A DNA stretch of 64,000 bases from an uncultured Porphyromonadaceae bacterium (GCA_947175265.1 CAMWMD010000004.1:1-64000), one strand, 5' to 3'. Positions 8,512 to 18,794 are shown, counted from the stretch's first letter. The notes: generated from the sequence alone by a model not told the origin. Numbers and translations are program-made.

Positions 8512-10476
8512 ATGCGACTCCCCGCTCTCCCGCTCCTCCTCACTCTCCTAATTTTCACTGCATGCAATTCCCCTAAATTGTCGAAGGCTGACGAGGCTTT
8601 CGGCCGCGGGGAGTTTTTCGAGGCTCAGAAGATATATAAGAAGGTCTACAACAAACTTAGCGGAAAGGCCGACCGCCCTCTGCGCGGTGAGGTGGCCTAT
8701 AAACAGGGACTCTGCTACGAGAGGCTCAACATGGCCTCGAATGCCTCCAAGGCTTTCCAGAACGCACGCCGCTACGATTATCCCGACTCCGTGCTGTATC
8801 TCCGTCTCGGAAAGGCCCTGCAGGGGGAGGGGCAGTATGCAAAGGCTATAGAGGCTTACGAGACATACCTCTCTTTCGACCCTGACAACGCTCTGGCAAT
8901 GGAGGGCATAAACGGTTGCAGGAGCGCGATTGCGGCCAAAGATAAACCCCGCACGAGATATGTCGTGAAGAAGGCGCCACTCTTCAATTCCCCGAGGGCC
9001 GATTATTCACCCATGTTTCTTGACAAGAATCTCGACCAACTCTACTTCACCACAAACCGTGAGAAGGCTACCGGCACCTCTCACTCCGAGATTACGGGTA
9101 TGAAGCGCGGCGACATTTATGTGAGCCGGAAGGATGAGCAGGGAAGGTGGAGACAGCCCGAGGCCGTGGAGGGGGGGTTAAACACCGATGCCGATGAGGG
9201 TATAATAAGTTTCTCCCCCGACGGGCAGACTATGTATCTCACAAGGGCGAGGAAGAGCGACGTGAGCGACACAAGCGTGGAGATCTTCACCTCCCGCCGA
9301 AGCGACGCATCCTGGAGTGAGCCTCAGAAATTCGAGATTACGGCCGATACACTGTCTACTTTCGGCCATCCCGCCGTCTCCCCTGACGGCACATACCTTT
9401 ATTTCACGAGCGATATGCCGGGTGGATTCGGCGGTCACGACATCTGGAGGATTAATCTTAAGGAGCGGGGGGGTAGTCTGGAGAACCTCGGCCCTCAGAT
9501 AAACACTGCCGGCGATGAGATGTTCCCCTATTCCCGCACTGATTCCCTCCTCTATTTCTCCTCCAACGGCCATCCCGGGTTTGGCGGCCTCGACCTCTTC
9601 AAGGCGAAACTCAATACTACCGGCGACTACTGGAGCGTGGAGAATATGGGGCTTCCTATCAACAGCAAGGGCGACGATTTCGGTATCACTTTCGGCGTGG
9701 GTGAGAACGGCTTCCTTAGTTCCAACCGCGATGACGGCCGCGGACGCGACCATATCTACAGTTTTGAACTTCCGGACATCCATATCACCATCTCCGGATA
9801 TGTGGTGGATAAAGACGACGAACCGGTGCCGAACGCCATAATTAGGATTGTCGGCGATGACGGCAGCAATCAGAAAGAGGTCTCGAGAGACGACGGTTCT
9901 TTCCGCTTCAATCTCGACCGCGGGGTGAGATATGTCATGAAGGCGGGTGCTACAGGCTACCTGAATCAGAAACAGGAGTTCACAAGCGACAGCGCGGAGG
10001 AGGATGCCGACTATGGAATTGACTTTATACTCGCAGCGGTCAATAAGCCTCAGGTGATTGAGAATATATTCTATGATTTCGACAAGGCAACTTTACGTCC
10101 CCAATCGAAAGCCGCGCTCGACGAACTCGCCGCGCTGATGCGCGAGAATCCTCACGTCACAATAGAACTTGGCGCACATACCGACCGCAAGGGGAGCGAC
10201 GAGTACAACATGGCCTTATCCGAAAGGCGTGCGCAAAGTGTGATTGACTACCTCATAGCCGCCGGTATTGAGACCGACCGCCTGAGTCCGAAAGGGTATG
10301 GTGAGAGTGTACCCAAGACAGTGACAAAGCGCATCAACAAGGAATTTCCGCAATTTGAGGAAGGCACCATCCTAACCGAGGAATTCATCTCCACCCTCTC
10401 ACCCGAAGATCAGGAAGCCGCCGACCAAATAAACCGCCGCACGGAATTCCGGGTCCTCAGCCTCGAATACTTCTAA
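8512..10476 (+). CDS. TPR / PD40 WD40-like propeller / carboxypeptidase-regulatory-like / OmpA multidomain lipoprotein (PorE-like architecture)
   Basis: Lipobox LIFTAC; TPR (YLRLGKALQGEGQYAKAIEAYETYLSFDPDNA); PD40 repeats (ISFSPDGQTMYLTRA, AVSPDGTYLYFTSD, LYFSSNGHPGFGGLDLF); ISGYVVDKDDEPVPNAIIRI; OmpA motif IELGAHTDRKGSDEYNMALSERRAQSV. Confidence 0.9.
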   Translation: MRLPALPLLLTLLIFTACNSPKLSKADEAFGRGEFFEAQKIYKKVYNKLSGKADRPLRGEVAYKQGLCYERLNMASNASKAFQNARRYDYPDSVLYLRLGKALQGEGQYAKAIEAYETYLSFDPDNALAMEGINGCRSAIAAKDKPRTRYVVKKAPLFNSPRADYSPMFLDKNLDQLYFTTNREKATGTSHSEITGMKRGDIYVSRKDEQGRWRQPEAVEGGLNTDADEGIISFSPDGQTMYLTRARKSDVSDTSVEIFTSRRSDASWSEPQKFEITADTLSTFGHPAVSPDGTYLYFTSDMPGGFGGHDIWRINLKERGGSLENLGPQINTAGDEMFPYSRTDSLLYFSSNGHPGFGGLDLFKAKLNTTGDYWSVENMGLPINSKGDDFGITFGVGENGFLSSNRDDGRGRDHIYSFELPDIHITISGYVVDKDDEPVPNAIIRIVGDDGSNQKEVSRDDGSFRFNLDRGVRYVMKAGATGYLNQKQEFTSDSAEEDADYGIDFILAAVNKPQVIENIFYDFDKATLRPQSKAALDELAALMRENPHVTIELGAHTDRKGSDEYNMALSERRAQSVIDYLIAAGIETDRLSPKGYGESVPKTVTKRINKEFPQFEEGTILTEEFISTLSPEDQEAADQINRRTEFRVLSLEYF

Positions 10477-10546
10477 ATTTGAAAATTGAAAATTTAAATT
10501 TGAAAATTGAAATTTGAAAATTCAATTTGAAGCTGAAGTTGAAAAC
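10477..10546 (+). repeat. AT-type degenerate heptamer array (TTGAAAA units)
   Basis: TTGAAAA TTGAAAA TTTAAAT TTGAAAA TTGAAAT TTGAAAA TTCAATT..., starting immediately after the TAA stop at 10474-10476. Confidence 0.85.
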
Positions 10547-10561
10547 TAATCCCCAATACCC

Positions 10562-10750
10562 CGCGCCTCGCGCCTACCGCCTAACGCCTAACGCCTAATG
10601 CCTCGCGCCTAACGCCTTGAGCCTAACGCCTCGCGCCTTGAGCCTTGAGCCTTCCACCTACCGCCTAATGCCCAACGCCTCGAGCCTCGAGCCTAATGCC
10701 TAATGCCTAACGCCTAACGCCTCGAGCCTCGAACCTTGAGCCTTGAGCCT
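10562..10750 (+). repeat. GC-type heptamer array, 27 uninterrupted units, consensus NNNGCCT
   Basis: 27 x 7 = 189 nt in strict phase; NNN drawn mostly from AAC, AAT, CGC, CGA, TGA, ACC; GCCT core altered in only 3 units. Confidence 0.95.
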
Positions 10751-10818
10751 ACTCTGTTAATCTTTGTTAATTCTAAAAATTTTTATATGTTATACAACAT
10801 ATTTTGAAAAATATTTTG

Positions 10819-10899
10819 TAATTTTGCAGTGAGTTTTTCATGGTATTAGATTTTAAGGTTAACACAAGATTGGTTGTCGGGATGACAATCAATTTTTTT
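10819..10899 (+). ncRNA. candidate sRNA, copy A of a three-member family (includes -7 box)
   Basis: TAATTTTG (10819-10826), GTTTTTCATGGTATTAGATTTTAAGGTT, hairpin TTGGTTGTC-GGGAT-GACAATCAA, T9 tract. Lies between a + gene end and a convergent gene. Confidence 0.7.
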
Positions 10900-11000
10900 T
10901 TGCACCTAAATCTACTTGATTTCCACGAAATAAAGCCGGGAGGAAACGGAAATTCCGCTTCCTCCCGACTTTAATTTTTGGTATTATGCGAATGGCTTTA

Positions 11001-12314
11001 TTAGAAGATCTCCGCGAAAATCTTCTCCGTCGCTCCTATCTTCTCCTTTATATACTCTCCTGCCCAGCGTCCTCGCTTCTCCCTCTCCTTTACATCGTAA
11101 AGAAGTTTGTCGGCATTACGCGAGAAACTGTCGGAGCCTGTCACCTCTATACCTCCTCCTAAGGTCTTCAATTCCTGAGCCTCGATAAACTTGGAGTTCT
11201 CCGGGCCGAATATCACCGGAATACCATAGACGGCCGCCTCATTGATATTATGGATGCTAACCCCGAAACCGCCTCCCACATAGGCCACATCCGCGTAAGC
11301 ATACGCGCTCGACAACAGTCCGAAGCAATCCATTATCAATATTCTCTTCCCCTCTCCCGCAGCGGGATTCTCCTTAAGCTCGCTCATGAGCACGGCCTCT
11401 CCGGGAAACATATCCTTCAGACGCCGAAGCCTGTCGGCATCAAACTCGTGGGGGGCTATCACGCCCTTCACATCCTTGTGTGCCCTGAGCCAGTCGCCAT
11501 AAACTATCTCATCGGCCTCCCAACTGCTCCCGAACATGATGACCATCGGTGCCCTCCCCTCGGATCCCCTCTTCCCGACGAACCTCTCCAGTTCGGGTAT
11601 CTCGCGGCAGGTAGCCATTATGTCGGTCACACGGTCAAAGCGTGTGTCACCGGCAACCTCGGCATTAACCACCCCGATACCTTTGAGCAATTCGAGGCTT
11701 CGCTCATCCTGAACGAATATACGAGTGTACCATCGGAGCCAATGCCCGTACCAGGCCGAACGCTTCTTGAAGAAGAACTGATCCGGCCTGAACACCGCAC
11801 TGATAAGATATACCGGAATCTGACGCCTCCACAATTCATGGAGATAATTGCGCCAGAACTCATATTTCACGAATACCGCCATCTCCGGATTCACCTTATA
11901 CAGGAATTTCCTCACCCTCGCAGGGGTGTCAAACGGAAGATAGCATACACAGTCGGCTCCCTTGTAATCTTTCCTCACCTCGTAACCCGAAGGGGAGAAA
12001 AAGGTGAGCAGTACCTTATATTCCGGCCGCTCCCGCTTGATTTTCTCTATCAAAGGGCGACCCTGCTCAAATTCTCCAAGGGAGGCTGCATGAACCCAGA
12101 TATAACGGTCGTCCGGATTTATGCACTCATCAAGACGCTTCCATATCTCCTTCTGTCCCTCATCAAGTTTCCTTGCCTTCGGGTTCTTTATACCCGCTAC
12201 CTTGACGCCACAACGGTAGGCGGCGATGCCGGCTGTATATAGCGGCATCTCCACCATCTGTCTGACCCCCTCCGCGAGCAGTCCGCGTACCTCCCCGAGC
12301 GACGGTATCTTCAT
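11001..12314 (-). CDS. waaA: 3-deoxy-D-manno-octulosonic-acid (KDO) transferase
   Basis: [59 protein letters not shown]. Confidence 0.95.
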   Translation of the reverse strand: MKIPSLGEVRGLLAEGVRQMVEMPLYTAGIAAYRCGVKVAGIKNPKARKLDEGQKEIWKRLDECINPDDRYIWVHAASLGEFEQGRPLIEKIKRERPEYKVLLTFFSPSGYEVRKDYKGADCVCYLPFDTPARVRKFLYKVNPEMAVFVKYEFWRNYLHELWRRQIPVYLISAVFRPDQFFFKKRSAWYGHWLRWYTRIFVQDERSLELLKGIGVVNAEVAGDTRFDRVTDIMATCREIPELERFVGKRGSEGRAPMVIMFGSSWEADEIVYGDWLRAHKDVKGVIAPHEFDADRLRRLKDMFPGEAVLMSELKENPAAGEGKRILIMDCFGLLSSAYAYADVAYVGGGFGVSIHNINEAAVYGIPVIFGPENSKFIEAQELKTLGGGIEVTGSDSFSRNADKLLYDVKEREKRGRWAGEYIKEKIGATEKIFAEIF

Positions 12315-13840
12315 CTCTCCGGTGCGGGAATGGTTTCTATCGCCTTGCGGATTCGGGCTATTACCTCATCCTTGGGCATAAGTTCGGTTATATCAAACAT
12401 GTGCGGGCCACGGCACGCTCCCACTACGGCAAGACGGAATGCGTTCATGACGTTGCCGAGATGATATCCCTTCTCCGCTATCCAGTCAAGAACAATCTTC
12501 TCTGCGTTGGCCGAAGTCATGTCGTCGATTCCCTCAAGCACTCCTATAAGTTCCTCCATTATACGCGGCGTATCCGCGCTCCACCTCTTCCTGACATCCT
12601 TCTCGGCGTATGCCTCGGGTGCCTTAAAGAAGAAATCTCCCTGGGTCCACAGGTCAGGGATAAGGTCGGCTCGTCCCTTCACCATACCCACAGCCTTAGC
12701 CACGTAGGCAGGGTCGGCATACGTGATGCCGTTCTCGGCAAGCACAGGGATGAAGAGTGTGGCAAGAGCATCGTCGTCCATACGAGAGAGGTATTCGTGA
12801 TTGAACCATATACCCTTCTTATAATCGAACTTCGCGCCGCTCTTGGAACAATGCTCGAATGAGAATTTCCTGATGAGGTCGTCCATCGACATCATCTCGC
12901 TGTCATCCCCCGGATTCCACCCGAGAAGGGCAAGGAAGTTGACCACTGCCTCCGGTAGATAACCTTTCTCGCGGTAGCCCGAGGAGATCTCTCCCGATAC
13001 AGGGTCTTTCCATTCGAGAAGGAACACGGGGAAACCGAGTTTGTCGCCGTCCCGTTTTGACAACTTGCCGTTACCCACCGGCTTGAGGAGAAGGGGAAGA
13101 TGAACGAAACGGGGCATGGTGTCATGCCACCCGAAAGCTTCATATAGAAGCACGTGCAGAGGTGCGGAGGGTAGCCACTCCTCACCCCTGATGACGTGGG
13201 TCACCTCCATAAGATGGTCATCCACAATATTGGCGAGATGGTAGGTCGGAAGTTCATCCGCGCTCTTGTAGAGCACCTTGTCATCAAGTATGTTGCTGTT
13301 GACGGTGACTTTTCCGCGTATCAGGTCGTCGACCACAACCTCCTGGTCGGGCTCAACCTTGAAGCGCACAACATACTGCGCACCCTCGGCGATAAGACGG
13401 TCCACCTCCTCCTTGGGCATAGTCAGGGAGTTTCTCATCTCTCCGCGTGTGTGGGAGTCATACTGGAAGTTGGGTATCCTCTGGCGTGCCTCCTCGAGTT
13501 CCTCGGGGGTATCAAACGCTATATATGCCTTACCCGCGGCAAGCAGACGGTCGACATATTCGCGGTAGATGGCGCGCCGCTCGCTCTGTTTGTAGGGACC
13601 GTGGTCGCCACCCTCGCGCACACCCTCGTCAAAACTTATCCCGAGCCAATGAAGGGCATCGTTGATATACTCTTCCGCTCCGGGCACGAAGCGACGGCTG
13701 TCTGTATCCTCTATACGGAGAATAAGGTCGCCTCCATGCTGGCGCGCGAAAAGATAGTTGAACAGTGCGGTGCGTACTCCGCCGATATGAAGAGGCCCCG
13801 TCGGTGACGGTGCGAATCTTACCCTTACTTTACGATCCAT
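12311..13840 (-). CDS. gltX: glutamate--tRNA ligase
   Basis: [27 protein letters not shown] (HIGH) and KLSKRDGD (KMSKS) motifs. Confidence 0.97.
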   Translation of the reverse strand: MDRKVRVRFAPSPTGPLHIGGVRTALFNYLFARQHGGDLILRIEDTDSRRFVPGAEEYINDALHWLGISFDEGVREGGDHGPYKQSERRAIYREYVDRLLAAGKAYIAFDTPEELEEARQRIPNFQYDSHTRGEMRNSLTMPKEEVDRLIAEGAQYVVRFKVEPDQEVVVDDLIRGKVTVNSNILDDKVLYKSADELPTYHLANIVDDHLMEVTHVIRGEEWLPSAPLHVLLYEAFGWHDTMPRFVHLPLLLKPVGNGKLSKRDGDKLGFPVFLLEWKDPVSGEISSGYREKGYLPEAVVNFLALLGWNPGDDSEMMSMDDLIRKFSFEHCSKSGAKFDYKKGIWFNHEYLSRMDDDALATLFIPVLAENGITYADPAYVAKAVGMVKGRADLIPDLWTQGDFFFKAPEAYAEKDVRKRWSADTPRIMEELIGVLEGIDDMTSANAEKIVLDWIAEKGYHLGNVMNAFRLAVVGACRGPHMFDITELMPKDEVIARIRKAIETIPAPER

Positions 13841-13864
13841 ATTTTATCTTTCGGTTATTCTGTT

Positions 13865-14587
13865 TTAAAACTTATACTTTCCTTTCCACTCCCTGCGCAG
13901 TTCCGGGACAAGAAACCTCCTCACCGTGGGAAGGTCGCCCGGGCTTATATAGTCTTCAACGGTAAGCCTCGCCGTGATATCCGTGTTTTCCGCCGACAGC
14001 GAATAGGCCACCGTGGGGAATGGCACCTTCTCCCTGATATCTTCCATCGTCACGTCTGACCCTTTGGGTATGTCGAAGAATTGAGCCAGTACCGGAGGTG
14101 TGAAAAACTTCCGCTTGTCGAGCGGCCGGAGCGATTCGTCATAGAAACTCACCTCGCTATCCTTGGCCTGGACGGAATCGCCTACTGTATAGACGCACAC
14201 AACAATCTTCCCTTTCTTATAGGGGAGTATCTTCAACTCCACATCACTCACCGGAGAGACGTGAATCTTAGCGTAGTCTCCTGTCAGAGCCTCAAGCCAT
14301 GCGGCCCCACCCGATACAGTCATCACTTTATGCACGCTGTCGGCCTCCCAATAGTCGGCGAGGTCAAGACGGGCAGACTTCCGTATCGTCTCCAAACCGG
14401 GGGTATGGAGATTGGCGAATACCTCCCTCGCGTTGAAGCGAGGCCCATCCTTTTTCTTCTCCTGAGCATAAAGGGTGAGAAACGGCAAAAGGGCAACGGC
14501 TAATACCGTCACCCATTTGAATGATATTTCCTGAAAAATCGGAAAATTTCCTGTTCTTAATAAATTATTTCTTATAGAAGACCTCAT
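13865..14587 (-). CDS. DUF3256-like hypothetical protein
   Basis: Signal-like FKWVTVLAVALLPFLTLYAQE; start uncertain, the longer ORF overlaps the helicase gene. Confidence 0.65.
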   Translation of the reverse strand: MRSSIRNNLLRTGNFPIFQEISFKWVTVLAVALLPFLTLYAQEKKKDGPRFNAREVFANLHTPGLETIRKSARLDLADYWEADSVHKVMTVSGGAAWLEALTGDYAKIHVSPVSDVELKILPYKKGKIVVCVYTVGDSVQAKDSEVSFYDESLRPLDKRKFFTPPVLAQFFDIPKGSDVTMEDIREKVPFPTVAYSLSAENTDITARLTVEDYISPGDLPTVRRFLVPELRREWKGKYKF

Positions 14588-16424
14588 AATTACCATTATA
14601 TTCCGGCTTCTTCGCTTTTTTCGATTTCTTATCCTTCTTATCTTTCTTGTCCCCCTTATCCTTGCGCTCCTTCTTGGGCTTACCTCCTTTCGCGGCGACA
14701 CCCTTATCACCTTTTCCCCGACCTTTCGAACGGCGGTCGCGCGCATCGCGGGCATAGTCGCGGTCAGTGGCTATCTCGGGGCGGATCCTCGTGCCGAAGA
14801 AGTCGGCATTCTTGAGGGCGTCGATCACCCTGTGGGCATCCTCCTTCCTCACGTCGAAGAGGGTATAGTCAGGCATCAGGTCTATGCGCCCGACATCCGG
14901 CTTGTTACCCACGACGCTGCGGTTGATGAGTTCCATAAGGTTGCCGGGGAAGAAACCCTGAGCCTTTCCCACATTCACCATCAGACGCTCGAAGCCGTCG
15001 TCGGCCTTGCGCCGGTCTTTGTCGCGGTCTTTGTCGCGTCCTCTACCCTCGCGCCTATCCTTAACATCCTTGGCCGTGGCATTGAGGTCAATGTCGGGCA
15101 TATTCTGGTAGTAGGCAAGCAGACGGTTGAACTCAAGCGAGAGCACACGCTTGAGGAGATCCTCCTCGGAGAGCCATTCCAGTTTCTTGCGCACGCCGGG
15201 AAGATACTTGTCGATCTCCTGCTCGTTGACCTGTACCCTCTCGAGACGGTCGGCGAGATTGTATAGTTGCTTCTCTATGATATGGTCGGGAGTCGGAACC
15301 TTGCGGTACTCGAATTCCTTACCTATCTTCTTCTCTATCTCTCGGAGTTTCCCTTTCTCGCGGGAGTGGATGATGGCGACAGAGACTCCTGTCTTGTTCG
15401 CTCGTCCCGTACGCCCCGAGCGGTGGGTATACACCGCCACATCGTCCGGCAGACCATAGTTGATGACGTGTGTGAGGTCATCAACGTCAAGTCCGCGGGC
15501 TGCAACATCGGTAGCCACAAGGAGTTGGGTGACGTGGTCGCGGAATTTCTTCATCGCCAGGTCGCGCTGTGCCTGCGACAGGTCGCCATGCAGACAGTCG
15601 GCGTTATAGCCGTCGTTGATAAGTTTATCGGCTATCTCCTGAGTCTCCTTGCGGGTGCGGCAGAAGATGATGCCGTAGATGTCGGGATTGTTGTCGGCAA
15701 CTCGTTTCAGGGCAAGATACTTGTCGTGTGCCTTTACCATATAATAGATATGGCGCACATTCTTCGAGCCTTCATTCTTGTTTCCGGCCACAAACTCCAC
15801 GGGGTCGTGCATGAAATCCCTGGATATGGCGGCTATCTCCTTTGGCATCGTGGCAGAGAACATGAGCATCTTCCTGTCGTCGGGTACGTGGGAGAGTATC
15901 TGCTTTATGTCGTCGAGGAAGCCCATGTTGAGCATCTCGTCGGCCTCGTCAAGAATCACTGTATGCACGTCGCCAAGTTTCACCTCTCCCCTCTTTATGA
16001 GGTCGATGAGTCGACCCGGAGTGGCCACAATCACCTGTACGCCGTTGCGCAGCGACCGTATCTGGCTGTCAATGCTCGAACCGCCATAGACCGGAAGTAT
16101 CTTGAGGTCAGGGATATATTTCGAGAAGTCGGCGAGGTCGCCTGCTATCTGAAGACAGAGTTCTCGCGTCGGCGCTATGATGAGGGCCTGAGGCACCCTC
16201 TTCTGGACATCTATGCGCTGAAGCACAGGAAGCCCGAAGGCTGCCGTCTTTCCCGTGCCTGTCTGGGCAAGTCCCACGACATCGCCGTCTTTCTCCAATA
16301 GATGGGGTATCACCATCCTCTGTATTGGCATGGGCTGCTCAAAGCCCAATTCCTCGATTGCTTTCAGCAAGCGGGGTTCCACACCAAGATCCTCAAAAGA
16401 TCCTGTAACTTTATTTTCGTCCAT
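14565..16424 (-). CDS. DEAD-box RNA helicase (DeaD/CsdA-type) with basic C-terminal tail
   Basis: AQTGTGKTAAF, PTREL, VILDEADEML, SATMP, HRSGRTGRA; Lys/Arg-rich C-term RSKGRGKGDKGVAAKGG...KKDKKDKKSKKAKK. Confidence 0.96.
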   Translation of the reverse strand: MDENKVTGSFEDLGVEPRLLKAIEELGFEQPMPIQRMVIPHLLEKDGDVVGLAQTGTGKTAAFGLPVLQRIDVQKRVPQALIIAPTRELCLQIAGDLADFSKYIPDLKILPVYGGSSIDSQIRSLRNGVQVIVATPGRLIDLIKRGEVKLGDVHTVILDEADEMLNMGFLDDIKQILSHVPDDRKMLMFSATMPKEIAAISRDFMHDPVEFVAGNKNEGSKNVRHIYYMVKAHDKYLALKRVADNNPDIYGIIFCRTRKETQEIADKLINDGYNADCLHGDLSQAQRDLAMKKFRDHVTQLLVATDVAARGLDVDDLTHVINYGLPDDVAVYTHRSGRTGRANKTGVSVAIIHSREKGKLREIEKKIGKEFEYRKVPTPDHIIEKQLYNLADRLERVQVNEQEIDKYLPGVRKKLEWLSEEDLLKRVLSLEFNRLLAYYQNMPDIDLNATAKDVKDRREGRGRDKDRDKDRRKADDGFERLMVNVGKAQGFFPGNLMELINRSVVGNKPDVGRIDLMPDYTLFDVRKEDAHRVIDALKNADFFGTRIRPEIATDRDYARDARDRRSKGRGKGDKGVAAKGGKPKKERKDKGDKKDKKDKKSKKAKKPEYNGNYEVFYKK

Positions 16425-16557
16425 AGCGGTTATTTTTTCGGGTTTATACATCACCGGGAGACTGCATACCACATCTCCCTGATATTATTAACGCCTAATT
16501 ATCCCAAATTCCTTTTGAAAGGGGGATTTTTTAGCATCCGGAACGCAAAACCGGCAG

Positions 16558-16589
16558 CAAATTTACAAAATTTAAGCCGATTGCACAAA
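16558..16589 (-). promoter_or_regulatory. promoter TTTG-N20-TAAATTTG for the helicase (about 127-nt leader)
   Basis: Plus strand CAAATTTA (16558-16565), 20 nt, CAAA (16586-16589). Confidence 0.65.
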
Positions 16590-17084
16590 ATAAAAAAGGG
16601 TATATACCTGCCAAAACGTCCGCATCCTCCCTGCAAATCTCCTCCTATGTTTTGTGGAATATGACTCACGTTTGAGTTCCTTTCACTTTCTTTGCGTGAA
16701 TTTTTCATAAAGTCAACTTCTCTCAGGGTTAAACTTTTTCGACAGTCTACCAAATGCAGGAAAAATAGACCAAAACAAAGCAAAAAACAGGGAGAAATAG
16801 ACCAAAATCAGAAAAAACATAGTTTTTTTATTTTTTGGAACGGAACGATTTTCACTTTTTTTAACATGCAAAAACCTCAAAATTCGTCCGCTACATCCTG
16901 ATTTGCTGCGCATTATATTTCACACCATATCCTGCAAAACGTTCCACCCCTGAAACGATTCCGAAACGCGTTCCCCTCCTGAGGAATATTTTTCAATTCT
17001 ACTTTTAATGAATGTCAACCGCCCAAAACCTTTGCAGTTTACTTCTTTTTTACTAATTTCGTAGGAAAATAAACTTTTTAGTTC

Positions 17085-18731
17085 ATGAATCGATTTATTC
17101 TATCCGCTATCGCTCTCCCACTCCTCGCTTTTATCCCGGCGGAGGCGGAGGCTTGCACAAATCTCATTGCGGGTCCGAAGGCCACGGCCGACGGCTCGGT
17201 GTTCGTAACTTACGCCGCCGATTCACACAATCTTTACGGGATGCTTACCAACACCCCGGCGGCGAAACATGCCCCGGGCTCTATGAGAAAGGTCATCGAA
17301 TGGGACACAAACAAACCTCTCGGTGAGATTCCTCAACCGGCAGAGACCTACAACGTGGTCGGAAACATCAATGAGCATCAGGTGGCTATCGGTGAGAGCA
17401 CTTGGGGTGGCCGTGAGGAACTGACCGACACAACGGGCAACTCAATAATCGACTACGGTTCGCTGATACAGATTGCCCTCGAACGCTCAAAGTCGGCGCG
17501 GGAGGCTATTAAGGTAATGACCGACCTCGTGCAGAAATATGGCTACGCAAGCAGCGGGGAATCTTTCTCCATTGCCGACAAGAATGAGGTCTGGGTGATG
17601 GAGATGATTGGGAAAGGCGCGGAGAAGGGTGCCGTGTGGATTGCCGTCCGCATTCCTGACAACGCCATTTCCGGTCACGCCAACGAACCACGAATCCGCA
17701 AAGTCAACCTCAAGGATAAGGAGAATGTGATGTATAGCAAGGATATGATCTCCTTTGCCCGAAAGAAAGGTTATTTCAACGGTAAGGATGAGGATTTCTC
17801 TTTCGCCGATGCCTACTGCGAGCATGATGCCGGCACACGGAGAGGTTGCGACGCGAGGGTCTGGAGTTTCTTCCGTCGCTTCAATAAGGATGCCGATAAA
17901 TATTACGACTGGTGCGCTAACAAGAGCGACGACCCGATGCCCCTCTATGTGATACCGGAGAGGAAACTCACCCTTCAGGATATGCAGGAGAGTATGCGCG
18001 ACCATTTCGAGGGAACTCCCTTCGACATGACTCAGGATGTCGGGGCAGGTCCGAACCACGTCCCTTACCGCTGGCGCCCCATGGAGTTTGAGGTCGACGG
18101 GAAGAAATACTGCAATGAGAGGGCGATTGCAACTCAGCAGACTGGCTGGAGTTTCGTGAGCCAGACTCGTGCCGACATGCCCGACCCTGTGGGGGGGGTG
18201 CTATGGTTCGGTACTGACGACTGCAACACAACCGTCTACATGCCTTTCTACTGCTCCATGACCGAGGTGCCCGCGCAACTCACTCCCGGCGACATAAACA
18301 ATTTCTCCTTCGACTCTAATTTCTGGATGAACAACTGGGTGGCAAATCAGGCATACAACCGTTATGACCTCATGATTCCTGACATCCGCAAGGTTCAGTC
18401 TGCCCTCGAAGACAACTACCGCTCGTCAAGGGTGGAGAGGGAAAAGGCGCTCGTGAAACTTGCCGAAGCCGGCAACATGGAGCGACTCATCAAGAGTGTA
18501 AACGCCGAGGGTAAGGAGATTGCCAAGGAGGCTACCGACGCTTACCGCGACCTCGCCCAATATCTCCTGGTCAAATACATGGACGGCAACATGAAGAAGA
18601 CCGATTCTGACGGCAAATTCATCATGACCGAATACGGCATCCCTGCCGGCCCCACTTTCCCCGGCTATGACCAAAAATACTACGAAAACATCGTAAAAGA
18701 AACCGGCGACCACTTCCTCCTCGAAGATTAG
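17085..18731 (+). CDS. C69 family dipeptidase
   Basis: Signal peptide then CTNLIAGPKATADGSVFVTYAADSHNLYG (Ntn Cys), CDARVWSFFRRFNKDADKYYDW. Confidence 0.92.
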   Translation: MNRFILSAIALPLLAFIPAEAEACTNLIAGPKATADGSVFVTYAADSHNLYGMLTNTPAAKHAPGSMRKVIEWDTNKPLGEIPQPAETYNVVGNINEHQVAIGESTWGGREELTDTTGNSIIDYGSLIQIALERSKSAREAIKVMTDLVQKYGYASSGESFSIADKNEVWVMEMIGKGAEKGAVWIAVRIPDNAISGHANEPRIRKVNLKDKENVMYSKDMISFARKKGYFNGKDEDFSFADAYCEHDAGTRRGCDARVWSFFRRFNKDADKYYDWCANKSDDPMPLYVIPERKLTLQDMQESMRDHFEGTPFDMTQDVGAGPNHVPYRWRPMEFEVDGKKYCNERAIATQQTGWSFVSQTRADMPDPVGGVLWFGTDDCNTTVYMPFYCSMTEVPAQLTPGDINNFSFDSNFWMNNWVANQAYNRYDLMIPDIRKVQSALEDNYRSSRVEREKALVKLAEAGNMERLIKSVNAEGKEIAKEATDAYRDLAQYLLVKYMDGNMKKTDSDGKFIMTEYGIPAGPTFPGYDQKYYENIVKETGDHFLLED

Positions 18732-18741
18732 GAGAGCCGCA

Positions 18742-18790
18742 AGGCTCTAGGCTCTAGGCTCAAGGCCCGAGGCTTTAGGCTTTAGGCGCA
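18742..18790 (-). repeat. GC-type heptamer array, 7 units AGGCNNN (reverse complement NNNGCCT)
   Basis: AGGCTCT AGGCTCT AGGCTCA AGGCCCG AGGCTTT AGGCTTT AGGCGCA; preceded by AGAGCC-GCAA-GGCTCT hairpin starting 2 nt after the stop codon. Confidence 0.9.
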
Positions 18791-18794
18791 AAGC

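Noticed and set aside
10562-10750. CRISPR array interpretation of the heptamers
   Set aside because: Period of 7 nt, no repeat/spacer structure of CRISPR size, no cas genes in the window.
11250-12242. 330-aa + strand ORF
   Set aside because: Antisense to waaA, which has clear family motifs.
15267-16301. 344-aa + strand ORF
   Set aside because: Antisense to the DEAD-box helicase; no recognisable motifs.
16690-16745. Possible fourth sRNA copy (CTTTGCGTGAATTTTTCATAAAGTC...AGGGTTAAAC)
   Set aside because: Superficial match only: the -7 box is degenerate (TTTCTTTG) and no terminator hairpin follows.
16499-16783. 94-aa minus ORF upstream of the helicase
   Set aside because: Spans the helicase promoter and AT-rich intergenic DNA; no protein-like features.
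16759-16807. Direct repeat AAATAGACCAAAA twice, 32 nt apart
   Set aside because: Only two short A-rich copies; likely low-complexity coincidence without more support.
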